From assembly GCA_019633985.1 (NCBI GenBank), contig JAHQWE010000090.1, positions 1 to 42,919 of the forward strand: 42,919 bases of DNA, read 5' to 3'. The notes under the pieces were generated by a model. The model was not told the origin of the DNA and searched no databases. It saw only the letters and a program-made list of their open reading frames with translations. Source of the stretch: Acidiferrobacterales bacterium (GTDB lineage: Bacteria; Pseudomonadota; Gammaproteobacteria; Arenicellales; Poriferihabitantaceae). Made by a program: the position numbers and the translations under genes. Shown in pieces: positions 1 through 8,174 of the stretch (position 1 is its first letter; each line of letters opens with the position of its first letter).

Positions 1-103
1 CGTGCGCGGTCTTTATGTTTGTCTCCCAACGCAGTCGGGTACGCCTTTAAATTGCCCGATATTGACCAGAAGCTCCTTGGTAAATTTACTGACTAAACAC
101 ACT

Positions 104-1012
104 ATGTCCACCCCCTTGAAAGTTTTAATTTTTGGCAAACATGGCCAAGTAGGCGGCGCACTTTTGCGCCAGTTGACGCATCCCTCGACGCTTGTAGATC
201 CAGAGCGTTACGAGGTTATTGCAACGGATATTGAAGATGTCGATCTCACGGATAACGAGGCTACGGCGAGTCTGGTGCTGGAGACCAAACCAGACTGGGT
301 GCTCAACACCTCGGCTCATACTGCAGTAGACAAGGCGGAGAGCGAGCCAGAACTTGCTTACCAATTGAACGCGACAGCACCGGAAACGATCGCAAAGGCC
401 TGCCATAAGATTGGGGCAACCATGGTGCATTACTCAACGGACTATGTGTTTGATGGCTCCTCAAAGACTGCTTATCTTGAGACTGATGAGCCAAACCCGC
501 AAAGTGTTTACGGCAGAACGAAATTGGCTGGCGAGCAAGTGGTTGCCAACAATTTGCCCCAACACTTTATTTTTCGAACCGCGTGGGTGTATTCCAGCGG
601 TGGAAAGAATTTTGTGAATACCATGCTTCGACTTGCACGCGATCGAGATGAGCTGAAAGTGGTGGGAGACCAGTTCGGCAGCCCCACCTTGGCTGATGAT
701 CTCGCCACGGCGACGATTGAAGTGATGCAACAGGTGGTCGCACTCGGAAGCTCGTTCGATGATCCCGCGTACGGAATTTACAACGCAACGGGGTCGGGCT
801 ATACCAGTTGGGCGGGTTTTAGTGAAGAGATCATGCGACAGTCCGGTAACGATCAGGTCAGTGTTCTGTCAATACCTACTGAAGATTACCCCACCCCAGC
901 ACCTAGGCCTGCATTTTCAGTACTGGATAACTCAAAAATTAAACAGAGATTCGGTATTCAGCTAGATGAATGGCAAAGCGCACTCCGGCGCTGCCTGAGA
1001 CAACAAAGTTAG
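104..1012 (+). CDS. rfbD: dTDP-4-dehydrorhamnose reductase
   Basis: The protein (302 aa from this ATG) reduces dTDP-4-keto-L-rhamnose to dTDP-L-rhamnose, the last step in making the activated rhamnose used for O-antigen and other surface glycans. It acts in the cytoplasm. Visible features are the N-terminal NAD(P)-binding loop GKHGQVG, the SDR active-site stretch YSTDYVFDG and the catalytic pair in YGRTKLAGE; length matches the family. The reading frame is open back to the window edge, but the upstream 34 codons do not look like the family and the Rossmann strand begins right after the ATG at 104. The other rhamnose genes (rfbA, rfbB, rfbC) are not in the window and may lie to the left. Its stop is followed within five bases by the next gene. 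Confidence 0.9.
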   Translation: MSTPLKVLIFGKHGQVGGALLRQLTHPSTLVDPERYEVIATDIEDVDLTDNEATASLVLETKPDWVLNTSAHTAVDKAESEPELAYQLNATAPETIAKACHKIGATMVHYSTDYVFDGSSKTAYLETDEPNPQSVYGRTKLAGEQVVANNLPQHFIFRTAWVYSSGGKNFVNTMLRLARDRDELKVVGDQFGSPTLADDLATATIEVMQQVVALGSSFDDPAYGIYNATGSGYTSWAGFSEEIMRQSGNDQVSVLSIPTEDYPTPAPRPAFSVLDNSKIKQRFGIQLDEWQSALRRCLRQQS

Positions 1013-1016
1013 ACCA

Positions 1017-2933
1017 TTGTCAGCTGCCGACAAAGCCACCTTTGCGTTATCCGCGGAGGGCCCGTTTTCCGATAATTTGGATGACTTTACTGCGCGCGTC
1101 GCCCAGCAAGAAATGGCTGCCGAAGTTGCCCATGCGCTGAATGACGGAGGGGTTTTAGTTGCTGAGTCCGGCACCGGAACCGGTAAAACATTCGCTTACC
1201 TTGTTCCCATTCTGCAATGTAAGAGCAGGACAATTATTTCTACAGGCACCAAGCATCTGCAGGATCAGATATTTCACCGAGATATTCCAACGGTGAGCCA
1301 TATGTTAAACCTGCCCGTCAATGCAGTAATGCTAAAGGGGCGCTCGAATTATCTCTGTCGATACCGTTTGAAAACGAACGGCAGTCAGAGCTCATTGGTA
1401 GGGAAGAAGCAAAACCTATCCTTTAGCGTAATCGAACGCTGGGCCAGTAAAACAGAAACAGGTGACATTGCGGAAGTTAGCGAAATTAGTGATCAGGCGC
1501 CTGTGTGGCGAGAGGTGACTTCCACGGTCGATAATTGTCTCGGGGGGAAGTGTCCAGACTTTAAAAAATGCTTTGTTGCCAAAGCTCGACAAAAAGCAAT
1601 GGAAGCAGAAGTGGTGGTGGTGAATCACCACCTCTTCTTTTCCGATTTGTCGTTAAAGGATGATGGTTTTGGAGAGCTTTTGCCCAACTACGATGCAGTG
1701 ATTTTTGACGAGGCGCATTCCATTTCAGAGATTGCTTCAACATTTTTTGGGTTTTCTGTTTCCAGCTTTCAGTTGAGTGAGTTGTGTCGGGATATCGTTA
1801 GCGCAGAAAAAGAAGACAGAAGCGCAAGTGATTTTGCTTCCGTAATACAGCCTATGGAACGGGCACTAGACTCACTTTACCAACAAGTATCTGGATTCGC
1901 AGATCAGTCTATAGATATCGAGCAAGTACAAAACGCACAATTTCAGAGAGCCTTAGAAAACTTACAGGTGACCCTGGATGCGCTCATTGACGTACTCGAA
2001 TCTGCTGCCATGGCGGGGGAAGCCCTCGAAAAGTGCTATCTTCGTGCTACCCACGTGCAGCATCTTTTGGATCAATGGATTGGAGGCAGAGATTCCAACC
2101 TAATACGCTGGATCAATGTGACCCAACGGCACGCCAGACTTAATGGTACACCGATGGAAGTGAGCCAACGGTTCAATAACGTCATGACCAGAGCGAAGAC
2201 TTGGGTCTTCACTTCTGCCACGCTCGCGATTGGGGCAGATTTTTCGGCGTTTAGTGATCGATTGGGCTTATCTCATGCTACTTTCAGAAATTGGGATAGT
2301 CCTTACGACTATCCCAATAACGCTTTACTGTATCTGCCGCCAGATATGCCTGATCCTCGAGAGAGGGGTTTTTCCGATCGTGTTTTTGAAGTGATAGAGC
2401 AAGTTACCAATGCCAGTCGTGGTAGAGCGTTTTGTTTGTTTACCAGCTATGCGATGATGAATGCGGTTTACAAACGTATGAAAGCGAGTAGTCAATGGAA
2501 ACTATTTCTGCAAGGAGAAGCACCAAGAAGTGAGTTGATGGATCGATTCCAGCGAACAAAGAATGCGATATTGTTTGGTACATCCAGCTTTTGGGAAGGC
2601 GTAGATATCAAAGGGGACGCGCTGTCCTGTGTCGTTATCGATAAATTACCGTTCGCGTCTCCCGGGGACCCGGTTTTGAAGAGTCGATTGCAGGCCTGTG
2701 AAGAGATGGGTGGAAACGCATTTATGGAAATACAGGTGCCCGATGCAGCGATTGCATTGAAGCAGGGGGCGGGCAGGTTGATCCGCTCAGAGACCGATCG
2801 TGGCCTGTTGGTTATATGCGATCCGCGGCTGAAAACAAAGCGCTATGGCAAACGCTTTTTCGACAGCCTGCCCCCGATGACTGTGACCCAGCAACCTCAT
2901 CATATTGACGCGTTTTTTCAGGAGGCGAGCTAG
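1017..2933 (+). CDS. yoaA: DinG/YoaA-family iron-sulfur ATP-dependent helicase
   Basis: A superfamily 2 DNA helicase of the XPD/DinG group, 638 aa. It shows Walker A ESGTGTGKT near residues 50-58, a DEAH box (IFDEAHSI) and four cysteines at the expected spacing: one in NYLCRYR, then three in CLGGKCPDFKKC. In the family these hold a 4Fe-4S cluster. The C-terminal half keeps the TSSFWEGVDIKG and GAGRLIRSETDRG motifs. E. coli YoaA works with the chi subunit of DNA polymerase III in repair of replication blocks; whether this one does is inference. The start used is a TTG four bases after rfbD, and the protein reads sensibly from there. The gene is followed directly by tsaB, the arrangement I recall for yoaA in enterics, so I prefer YoaA to DinG. 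Confidence 0.87.
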   Translation: MSAADKATFALSAEGPFSDNLDDFTARVAQQEMAAEVAHALNDGGVLVAESGTGTGKTFAYLVPILQCKSRTIISTGTKHLQDQIFHRDIPTVSHMLNLPVNAVMLKGRSNYLCRYRLKTNGSQSSLVGKKQNLSFSVIERWASKTETGDIAEVSEISDQAPVWREVTSTVDNCLGGKCPDFKKCFVAKARQKAMEAEVVVVNHHLFFSDLSLKDDGFGELLPNYDAVIFDEAHSISEIASTFFGFSVSSFQLSELCRDIVSAEKEDRSASDFASVIQPMERALDSLYQQVSGFADQSIDIEQVQNAQFQRALENLQVTLDALIDVLESAAMAGEALEKCYLRATHVQHLLDQWIGGRDSNLIRWINVTQRHARLNGTPMEVSQRFNNVMTRAKTWVFTSATLAIGADFSAFSDRLGLSHATFRNWDSPYDYPNNALLYLPPDMPDPRERGFSDRVFEVIEQVTNASRGRAFCLFTSYAMMNAVYKRMKASSQWKLFLQGEAPRSELMDRFQRTKNAILFGTSSFWEGVDIKGDALSCVVIDKLPFASPGDPVLKSRLQACEEMGGNAFMEIQVPDAAIALKQGAGRLIRSETDRGLLVICDPRLKTKRYGKRFFDSLPPMTVTQQPHHIDAFFQEAS

Positions 2934-2934
2934 C

Positions 2935-3630
2935 GTGAACGTTCTGGCTATTGAAACCGCTACAGAGAATTGTTCAGTGGCGCTTTGGCTGGATCAGGAA
3001 ACGATGGAAATCGCGGAGGTCATACCCAATCAACATTCTGGGAGGCTGCACTCCATGATTCAGGAGGTGCTCATCTCGAAAGATGTCAAGCTGAATCACC
3101 TTGACGCAATCGCCGTGGATATCGGCCCTGGTTCGTTTACTGGTGTGAGAATTGGTATAGGGGTTGCACAGGGGTTGGCTTTCGCTTCGCATATACCAAC
3201 CATTGGTATCGGTTCTTTGAGCGCTTTAGCACAGCCTTATCGGGATAGTCTGGTTTTAAGCGCGATTGACGCGCGTATGGGGCAAGTCTACTGGGCACTA
3301 TTTGATACCAGTAACGGGATCAAGCCGCTTACGCCGCCTCTGGTGAGTAACCCCAGTCAAGTCGCAGGTGTTATTTCGAATCTACCGATCGACAACGAAT
3401 TATCTGATGTTGCGCTTCTCGGTGTCGGATCTGGATGGGAGGCTTACGGAGCGCAAATTATCGCACCGGATCAGGTTGCCGATTTGACTGTTGCTGAACC
3501 GATGTACCCCAGCGCAGGCTGTATTGCGGCTCTGTCGCAGGAAGAGCAATCCACAAATCCGGCATTGCTGTCAGCAGCGTATGTGAGAAATGATGTGGCG
3601 AAAAAGGCGGGCTCTCAAATTCGAGTCTGA
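2935..3630 (+). CDS. tsaB: tRNA threonylcarbamoyladenosine biosynthesis protein TsaB
   Basis: TsaB (YeaZ) is the non-catalytic partner that with TsaD and TsaE makes t6A37 on ANN-decoding tRNAs. The N-terminus VLAIETATENCSVAL and the internal IGPGSFTGVRIGIGVAQG block are hallmark TsaB motifs of the ASKHA fold. I chose the GTG at 2935 because a GGAGG ribosome-binding site sits about ten bases upstream, overlapping the end of the helicase gene, and because the conserved strand begins immediately; this gives about 231 aa. A longer frame from 2905 would add an Arg-rich stretch that does not fit the family. It converges with the minus-strand gene that follows, only 15 bases away. Confidence 0.92.
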   Translation: MNVLAIETATENCSVALWLDQETMEIAEVIPNQHSGRLHSMIQEVLISKDVKLNHLDAIAVDIGPGSFTGVRIGIGVAQGLAFASHIPTIGIGSLSALAQPYRDSLVLSAIDARMGQVYWALFDTSNGIKPLTPPLVSNPSQVAGVISNLPIDNELSDVALLGVGSGWEAYGAQIIAPDQVADLTVAEPMYPSAGCIAALSQEEQSTNPALLSAAYVRNDVAKKAGSQIRV

Positions 3631-3645
3631 TAAACCGAAGCGCTT

Positions 3646-4116
3646 CTAACAAAGCACCCGAAATGGTTGTAATGACACTTTTTTATTGTCGATATAGACT
3701 TCTGCAAACCAGTCGCCGATAAACTCCTCCATGCCGAAGGAAGGATCAAACATCTGGCCGACAATGGCGCCAGTGGGACCATTGAGCTGCAGCCATGCCC
3801 ATATCTTCGTGACAGATAATCCATCAAACTGGTAGCGGGTGAGTTCTTTCTGTTCACCTGTTGGATCAAGCCATCGAACTTTGAGTTCGTGCTTTTCCAA
3901 CGACAAACCGGCAGCGATCACCACAACAAAAATTCGATCAGAGCAGTCGAACTCTGTTTGCCGTTTCTCACCAGGTTGATTTTTAACTTCCTCGCTGGTG
4001 AGGTAAATGTCGTAACCGACAGTTTGAGCATAACTAGGTTGCAAACAAAAAAGCAGCATGGAAATCCATGCTGCTTTTATTGCCTTACCAACAGCTTTAC
4101 CGTTTTCGACTGGCAC
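3646..4116 (-). CDS. Exported protein of unknown function
   Basis: A 156-aa protein I do not recognise. The N-terminus (KAVGKAIKAAWISMLLFCL then PSYAQT) reads as a Sec signal peptide with a likely cut after the Ala of SYA, so the mature protein is probably periplasmic. The rest is a compact soluble domain rich in Trp and aromatic residues (WLDPTGEQ, WAWLQLNGP, GDWFAEVYID), with cysteines in FDCSD and at the very C-terminus (RVLC) that could form a disulfide. The gene lies about 60 bases downstream of the lipoprotein gene on the same strand. Its signal-peptide codons contain a terminator-like hairpin (separate entry). The alternative start at the internal Met of WISM would leave too short a signal peptide. 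Confidence 0.62.
   Translation of the reverse strand: MPVENGKAVGKAIKAAWISMLLFCLQPSYAQTVGYDIYLTSEEVKNQPGEKRQTEFDCSDRIFVVVIAAGLSLEKHELKVRWLDPTGEQKELTRYQFDGLSVTKIWAWLQLNGPTGAIVGQMFDPSFGMEEFIGDWFAEVYIDNKKVSLQPFRVLC
4051..4076 (-). terminator. Perfect 11-bp terminator-like hairpin inside a signal-peptide region
   Basis: The arms AAGCAGCATGG (4051-4061) and CCATGCTGCTT (4066-4076) are exactly complementary around a four-base loop. Read on the minus strand the stem is followed by a U-rich run (TTTTTTGTTTG), as in a strong intrinsic terminator; on the plus strand the tail is weaker (TTTAT). It lies about 100 bases past the stop of the minus-strand lipoprotein gene, so it may terminate that gene, but it overlaps codons for residues about 14-22 of the next gene. 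Confidence 0.7.
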
Positions 4117-4178
4117 TGAACCTTTGTACTAATCTACAAAACTAAATGTTTAGAAATCTTTCGGTCTAATCTGATAAT

Positions 4179-4844
4179 TTAGTTACCATCACAGCGGTTA
4201 AAGTTTCCGATCTCCAGAAATGTCTCCGCGCTCACGGATAACGGGGTGCCATTAAATTCTGCACCGGTGGCAGTGACCTTCACGTTGTAACTTGCAACGC
4301 TACCTGAAGACTGAACCTGAAAATCCTGGAGAATCACGTCTAAATCTACCAATATAATGGAAAAGGTCGCTTCTGATGACCCATTTGGTAAGACCATGGT
4401 CTGCTGGAAAGTCCTATCCCGCAACGTAGGTGCGAAGGAGTTTGGAGAGGTATAAGACACTTGATAACGTGTGAAGACGACTCCCTCTGGGAAAAACTCT
4501 ACTGGGGTAAGACCTGATGCATCAACCAAATCTCTGGCGACAATCGTGAAATTTCCAGTTTTGGTTGTTAATCCTGTTTCAAATACCGGTTCAGTCGTAA
4601 TATTTCCTTCATCATCTATCTCTGCAGCTTCGCAAAGATCAATAAATGCGTCTACGCTCAGAGTTTCGCTATCAAATCCTCCTCCAGGACCAGGCGAAAG
4701 GGTGGACAACAGCAGCAGATTCGATTCCGTAGTCTGTACCCCCAATCCATCACCACTCGATGTGGTTCCTCCACCGCTGCTGCACCCTGCAATAAGCGCA
4801 GCTGAGATCAGTCCGAGCGCTAATTTAGGACAATTCTTCATCAT
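4179..4844 (-). CDS. Putative lipoprotein of unknown function
   Basis: A protein of about 221 aa with a clear lipoprotein signal: MMKNCPKLALG, a hydrophobic stretch, then the lipobox LIAGC with Cys21 as the lipidated residue, followed by a Ser/Gly/Thr linker (SSGGGTTSSGDG). The mature part looks beta-rich (repeated short hydrophobic strands, many Thr/Ser/Val) and has two further cysteines, in FIDLCEAAE and near the C-terminus in NRCDGN, which may pair. I do not recognise the family. An in-frame ATG at 4877 would add 11 residues before the signal peptide; I prefer 4844 because the n-region then begins with a normal lysine-containing lipoprotein leader. Residues after the lipobox do not carry the Asp at +2 that signals inner-membrane retention, so outer-membrane location is likely. 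Confidence 0.68.
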   Translation of the reverse strand: MMKNCPKLALGLISAALIAGCSSGGGTTSSGDGLGVQTTESNLLLLSTLSPGPGGGFDSETLSVDAFIDLCEAAEIDDEGNITTEPVFETGLTTKTGNFTIVARDLVDASGLTPVEFFPEGVVFTRYQVSYTSPNSFAPTLRDRTFQQTMVLPNGSSEATFSIILVDLDVILQDFQVQSSGSVASYNVKVTATGAEFNGTPLSVSAETFLEIGNFNRCDGN

Positions 4845-4958
4845 AGGTCTTTCCCCAAATGCCTTTAAAATCTTCATGTTATAGAATAATCTGAGACCAA
4901 ATTATAAAAAGCGAAGATATCCGGAATCAGTCCGTAGGTCAATGTTTCACGGCGATAT

Positions 4959-5777
4959 TCACGCCAATATGATCGATGTCACAATTCTGGTGCCAAAATA
5001 CGCCAAAATTAGTATAAAAAACGCGATGAGAGTCCACTTTGCGGCTACCTGTCCTCGCCATCCGAAGAGCTTTCTGCCAATCAGCAACGCGGAAAAACCA
5101 ATCCAGGCTAATACTGACAGTAAGATATGGTGGTTAAATTCTATGGTTTTGCCATGAACCTGCCACGACGAGACCAGACCAGTAATCAGATTGACACTGA
5201 GTAGAATGACCCCGAACAGGGTGAGCTGCACCATATTTGATTCCATAGTTTGGATGGCGGGTAAAGCAGGAAACAAACTTCCAGGATTCGCGCTTCGCAG
5301 CTTTTTTTCTTGCAAAAACAGGAGGATAGCTTGAACAGCAGCAATGCAAAGGAAGCCAAACGCTAAAATGGCAATAGTGAGATGTAGCCAAAGAGACGGC
5401 GGAGCCTGATGCAGTATTAACGCAGGCCCTGGAGTGTAACTACTCGCGATGAGTCCGAGGAAGCCGATCGGTAGTACGATAATGCCAAGATTCGTGATCT
5501 GCCTGACAAGCGCTCCAAAGGCAAACATGATCATTGTCATCAGGCAAACCATAGAGAAGATATTGCCTAGCGCTAGATTAAGTTCTCCTTTGTTGGTCAA
5601 GGAATCATAGATCTGCCATCCATGCAAAACGCTCAGTAGTGCAGCGATCGCGATGTAGATGCCTCGAGAGCCCGCAGTGGCTTTTAGCTGGCCTGCAGAT
5701 TGGTCACCCCCCTTGATTCGCCGCCAAAACAGATAGGTGCCCAGTAAATAAAGAATCAGGGTAATCAGGCTGAGCAT
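4959..5777 (-). CDS. ypjD: YpjD-type inner-membrane protein, cytochrome c assembly (CcsA/CcmC-like) family
   Basis: A 272-aa integral membrane protein with about eight hydrophobic segments. The C-terminal half carries the family's conserved histidine motif in EFNHHILLSVLAWIGFSALL, and a second conserved His in LWLHLTIAILAF. The wider CcmC/CcsA family binds or moves haem, but the YpjD branch has no firmly established cytochrome-maturation role. It is transcribed divergently from ffh, an arrangement conserved in many gammaproteobacteria, which supports the name. The 216-base gap between the two genes must hold both promoters. I saw no obvious consensus pair there. Confidence 0.85.
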   Translation of the reverse strand: MLSLITLILYLLGTYLFWRRIKGGDQSAGQLKATAGSRGIYIAIAALLSVLHGWQIYDSLTNKGELNLALGNIFSMVCLMTMIMFAFGALVRQITNLGIIVLPIGFLGLIASSYTPGPALILHQAPPSLWLHLTIAILAFGFLCIAAVQAILLFLQEKKLRSANPGSLFPALPAIQTMESNMVQLTLFGVILLSVNLITGLVSSWQVHGKTIEFNHHILLSVLAWIGFSALLIGRKLFGWRGQVAAKWTLIAFFILILAYFGTRIVTSIILA

Positions 5778-5993
5778 GAGCAGAGAAAAGTAAGAATCTT
5801 AGGGGATGATGGGTGTCTTGAGATTGGTATCCCAAAAAACAGGTAAAATGCGAGCCGCAAATCCGCAACGCAAAAGCTTATTCAAAATCATAGCATTTGT
5901 GAGAAGCAACCGGGCGAGGTCAACAAACCTTTTTCAGGCGGTCAACGCGACTTCGTGAAGCCCCTATTTTAATCGAGAATAGTAGAGAGAAAC

Positions 5994-7361
5994 ATGTTTG
6001 AACAATTAAGCGAGCGACTGCAATCGACGTTTAAAAACCTGAGTGGAAAAGGCCGCTTGTCGGAGTCCAATATATCGGATGCGATGCGTGAAGTGCGCGT
6101 TGCTCTGCTTGAGGCTGATGTCTCCCTGGAAGTCACCAAAGAATTCGTTGAACGCGTCAAGGAAAGAGCCGTGGGCCAGGAGGTACTTGGTAGCCTAACG
6201 CCGGGTCAGGCTGTCATAAAAGTGGTGCAGCAGGAACTCGAAAAGTTGATGGGGAGCGAGAATGATGGTTTGAACCTCTCAACCCGACCTCCCGCAGTCA
6301 TCTTGGTGGCAGGATTGCAAGGGGCAGGTAAAACAACAACGGTAGGAAAGCTCGCTAATTTGTTGAAAACCCGAGATAAGAAGTCTGTGCTTGTCACGAG
6401 TGCTGACATCTATCGACCCGCTGCAATTAAGCAGCTGGAAACCGTCGCGGGTTCTGTCGGGGTGGAATTCTTCGCCAGTACCGCTGAACAGGATCCGGTG
6501 GAAATTGCGAAAAATGCGGTCGAACATGGAAGGGTCACCAGTCAAGATGTGGTGATCGTGGATACCGCCGGGCGACTTCACGTCGACGGTGAATTAATGG
6601 AGGAAGTGAAGAAAATTCATCAGGCGATCGATCCCATCGAGACGCTGTTTGTCGTGGATAGTATGACCGGTCAGGATGCAGCAAACAGCGCCCGCGCTTT
6701 TGATGAAGCTCTACCATTGACCGGTGTTGTGCTTACCAAGACCGATGGGGACGCCCGAGGTGGCGCAGCCCTATCAATTCGGCACATCACCGGAAAACCA
6801 ATTAAATTCGTTGGTGTAGGCGAAGCGATGGATGCGCTGGAGCCTTTTTATCCGGACCGTCTGGCGTCACGAATCTTGGGAATGGGTGATGTTCTCTCGC
6901 TGGTTGAAGAAGTAGAGAGAAAGGTTGACAAGACTAAGGCTGAGAAATTAGCGAAAAAATTCGTCAAAGGAAAAGAATTTGATCTGGAAGATTTTCGTGA
7001 GCAAATGGTGCAGATGCAAAACATGGGCGGAATGGCGAGCATGATGGACAAACTGCCTGGAATGGGTAATTTACCGCAGAAAGCATTGGACAAGGTTGGC
7101 GACAAACAAACCGCGCAAACCATTGCCATTATTAATTCGATGACACCCCATGAGCGACGCTTTCCCGCAGTACTCAGAGGGGCACGTAAAAAGCGTATTG
7201 CCTCTGGTTCTGGTACTCAAGTACAGGATGTGAATCGATTGCTGAAACAATTTATGCAGATGCAAAAGATGATGAAGCGAATGAAAAAGAAGGGAGGCAT
7301 GAGAGGGCTAATGCAGCAAATGAAGGGGCAGGGGGGGATGCCTCCTGGAATGGGAATGTAA
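5994..7361 (+). CDS. ffh: Signal recognition particle protein Ffh (SRP54)
   Basis: The protein subunit of the bacterial SRP, 455 aa; it binds 4.5S RNA and signal sequences of nascent inner-membrane proteins and docks with FtsY. The N domain is followed by the GTPase G domain with P-loop GLQGAGKTTTVGK (near residues 104-116), DTAGR, and TKTDGDARGG. The C-terminal M domain is Met-rich (MQNMGGMASMMDKLPGM) and the tail is Gly/Met/Lys-rich (MPPGMGM), as expected. A purine-rich AGAGAG precedes the ATG. The usual downstream rpsP-rimM-trmD-rplS cluster does not follow here; instead there is an 800-base gap. Confidence 0.97.
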   Translation: MFEQLSERLQSTFKNLSGKGRLSESNISDAMREVRVALLEADVSLEVTKEFVERVKERAVGQEVLGSLTPGQAVIKVVQQELEKLMGSENDGLNLSTRPPAVILVAGLQGAGKTTTVGKLANLLKTRDKKSVLVTSADIYRPAAIKQLETVAGSVGVEFFASTAEQDPVEIAKNAVEHGRVTSQDVVIVDTAGRLHVDGELMEEVKKIHQAIDPIETLFVVDSMTGQDAANSARAFDEALPLTGVVLTKTDGDARGGAALSIRHITGKPIKFVGVGEAMDALEPFYPDRLASRILGMGDVLSLVEEVERKVDKTKAEKLAKKFVKGKEFDLEDFREQMVQMQNMGGMASMMDKLPGMGNLPQKALDKVGDKQTAQTIAIINSMTPHERRFPAVLRGARKKRIASGSGTQVQDVNRLLKQFMQMQKMMKRMKKKGGMRGLMQQMKGQGGMPPGMGM

Positions 7362-7404
7362 GTTTTTTATTCGAGCACCGAGGTGAATAGGTAGATTGGC
7401 ATCG

Positions 7405-7429
7405 GAAAGAGGGGGTATCCCCATTTTTC
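7405..7429 (+). terminator. Possible ffh terminator
   Basis: About 45 bases past the ffh stop, GGGG (7412-7415) can pair with CCCC (7419-7422) around TAT, followed by ATTTTT. The GAAAGA before the stem could extend it by pairing with the T-run. The stem is short, so this is a modest call. Confidence 0.45.
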
Positions 7430-8080
7430 GTCCCTACTAGATACGCTTTGTACACTCTGTTTCACGGCATACTTAGTGCAATTGGACTAGACAATTCGAA
7501 GGATACAGGGTTCTCTAAACATACCCGCTAGTAGATAGGCGTCGTTTGTCCTTCAAATTTTCTTGCCACGCTTGAAGCATCCTTACCCGCTCGGTCTTGG
7601 GACATCCCTGTCGCAAACGATCCAGACAAATTGGCGCGCAATTGGTGCTTGGCGTGAAGCGATTAAGAAATCTATTTTGAGGCGAGTTGGCTAAAACATG
7701 CGTTGTTTTTGTTGGTAGGGGAGTTCTAAAAGTTGTCAGACCATTGATTCAAACGGCCTTAAGAAATCCACTACGCAAATATTCCAGAAAACTCGATGGG
7801 CAATAAAAGCGTCTACTGGTGATCGAACTGATTGTCTGGATGCGCGGTGGAGCGAAACATCTGTGATTTTGTATAGAGAGAACAGGCAAGGAAAATGGGT
7901 CTTTTGCCATCTGGATGCATCTGAGGAAAGGTCCAGTAACAAGATGTGACTCAGTGAGTTTTTAACGCCTAACCATCTGCTTTTGGTATGGGCGTATAAG
8001 TAAAACTTTTCTGTAGTTTCGGTTCAGGTGTGCTTCTGGCGATGCCATCTATCTCTACTTCCAGATAACGTGCTAAATGT
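7430..8080. other. Gene-poor stretch between ffh and ilvI, with possible decayed coding remnants
   Basis: No gene with an acceptable start and ribosome-binding site is visible. Two plus-strand open stretches read like protein but lack starts: about 7520-7635 (reading SWDIPVANDPDKLARN near its end) and 7719-7949 (reading WAIKASTGDRTDCLDARW and GKWVFCHLDASEER), the latter opening right after a stop and holding no ATG until its final codon. They may be remains of a frameshifted gene or chance. I recognise no family in them and see no tRNA fold or insertion-sequence ends. Confidence 0.4.
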
Positions 8081-8110
8081 TTGGAATGTCGGGAAAAATA
8101 GCTTTATACT
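8081..8110 (+). promoter_or_regulatory. Candidate sigma-70 promoter for ilvIH
   Basis: TTGGAA (8081-8086) and TATACT (8105-8110) are separated by 18 bases, a reasonable -35/-10 pair. It would start transcription near 8117-8119 and give a leader of under 60 bases that contains the hairpin described next. Only pattern matching supports it. Confidence 0.5.
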
Positions 8111-8135
8111 TCCCCTCTCAATTTTCTGTTTCTTG

Positions 8136-8159
8136 TCCGCGCAGGTCGCGGATTTTTTT
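8136..8159 (+). terminator. Terminator-like hairpin in the ilvI leader (possible attenuator)
   Basis: TCCGCG (8136-8141) pairs perfectly with CGCGGA (8147-8152) around a five-base loop, followed by seven T (8153-8159). The ilvI GTG start is only 15 bases further on and its GAGGTG ribosome-binding site is at about 8165-8170. A terminator this close to the start suggests transcription attenuation of ilvIH, but I see no classic Leu/Val/Ile-rich leader peptide ending before the hairpin, so ordinary termination of upstream transcripts remains possible. Confidence 0.6.
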
Positions 8160-8174
8160 GCTTCGAGGTGAATC

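Noticed and set aside
2-103. Upstream extension of rfbD to the window edge
   Set aside because: The frame is open, but the 34 extra residues do not resemble the family, and the Rossmann strand begins right after the ATG at 104.
4471-4884. 137-aa plus-strand open frame
   Set aside because: It lies opposite the lipoprotein gene, whose signal peptide and lipobox are convincing.
8084-8170. Leader peptide for ilvIH
   Set aside because: Open frames in the leader either run through the hairpin to the ribosome-binding site or lack clustered Leu/Val/Ile codons before it, so none behaves like a classic attenuator peptide.
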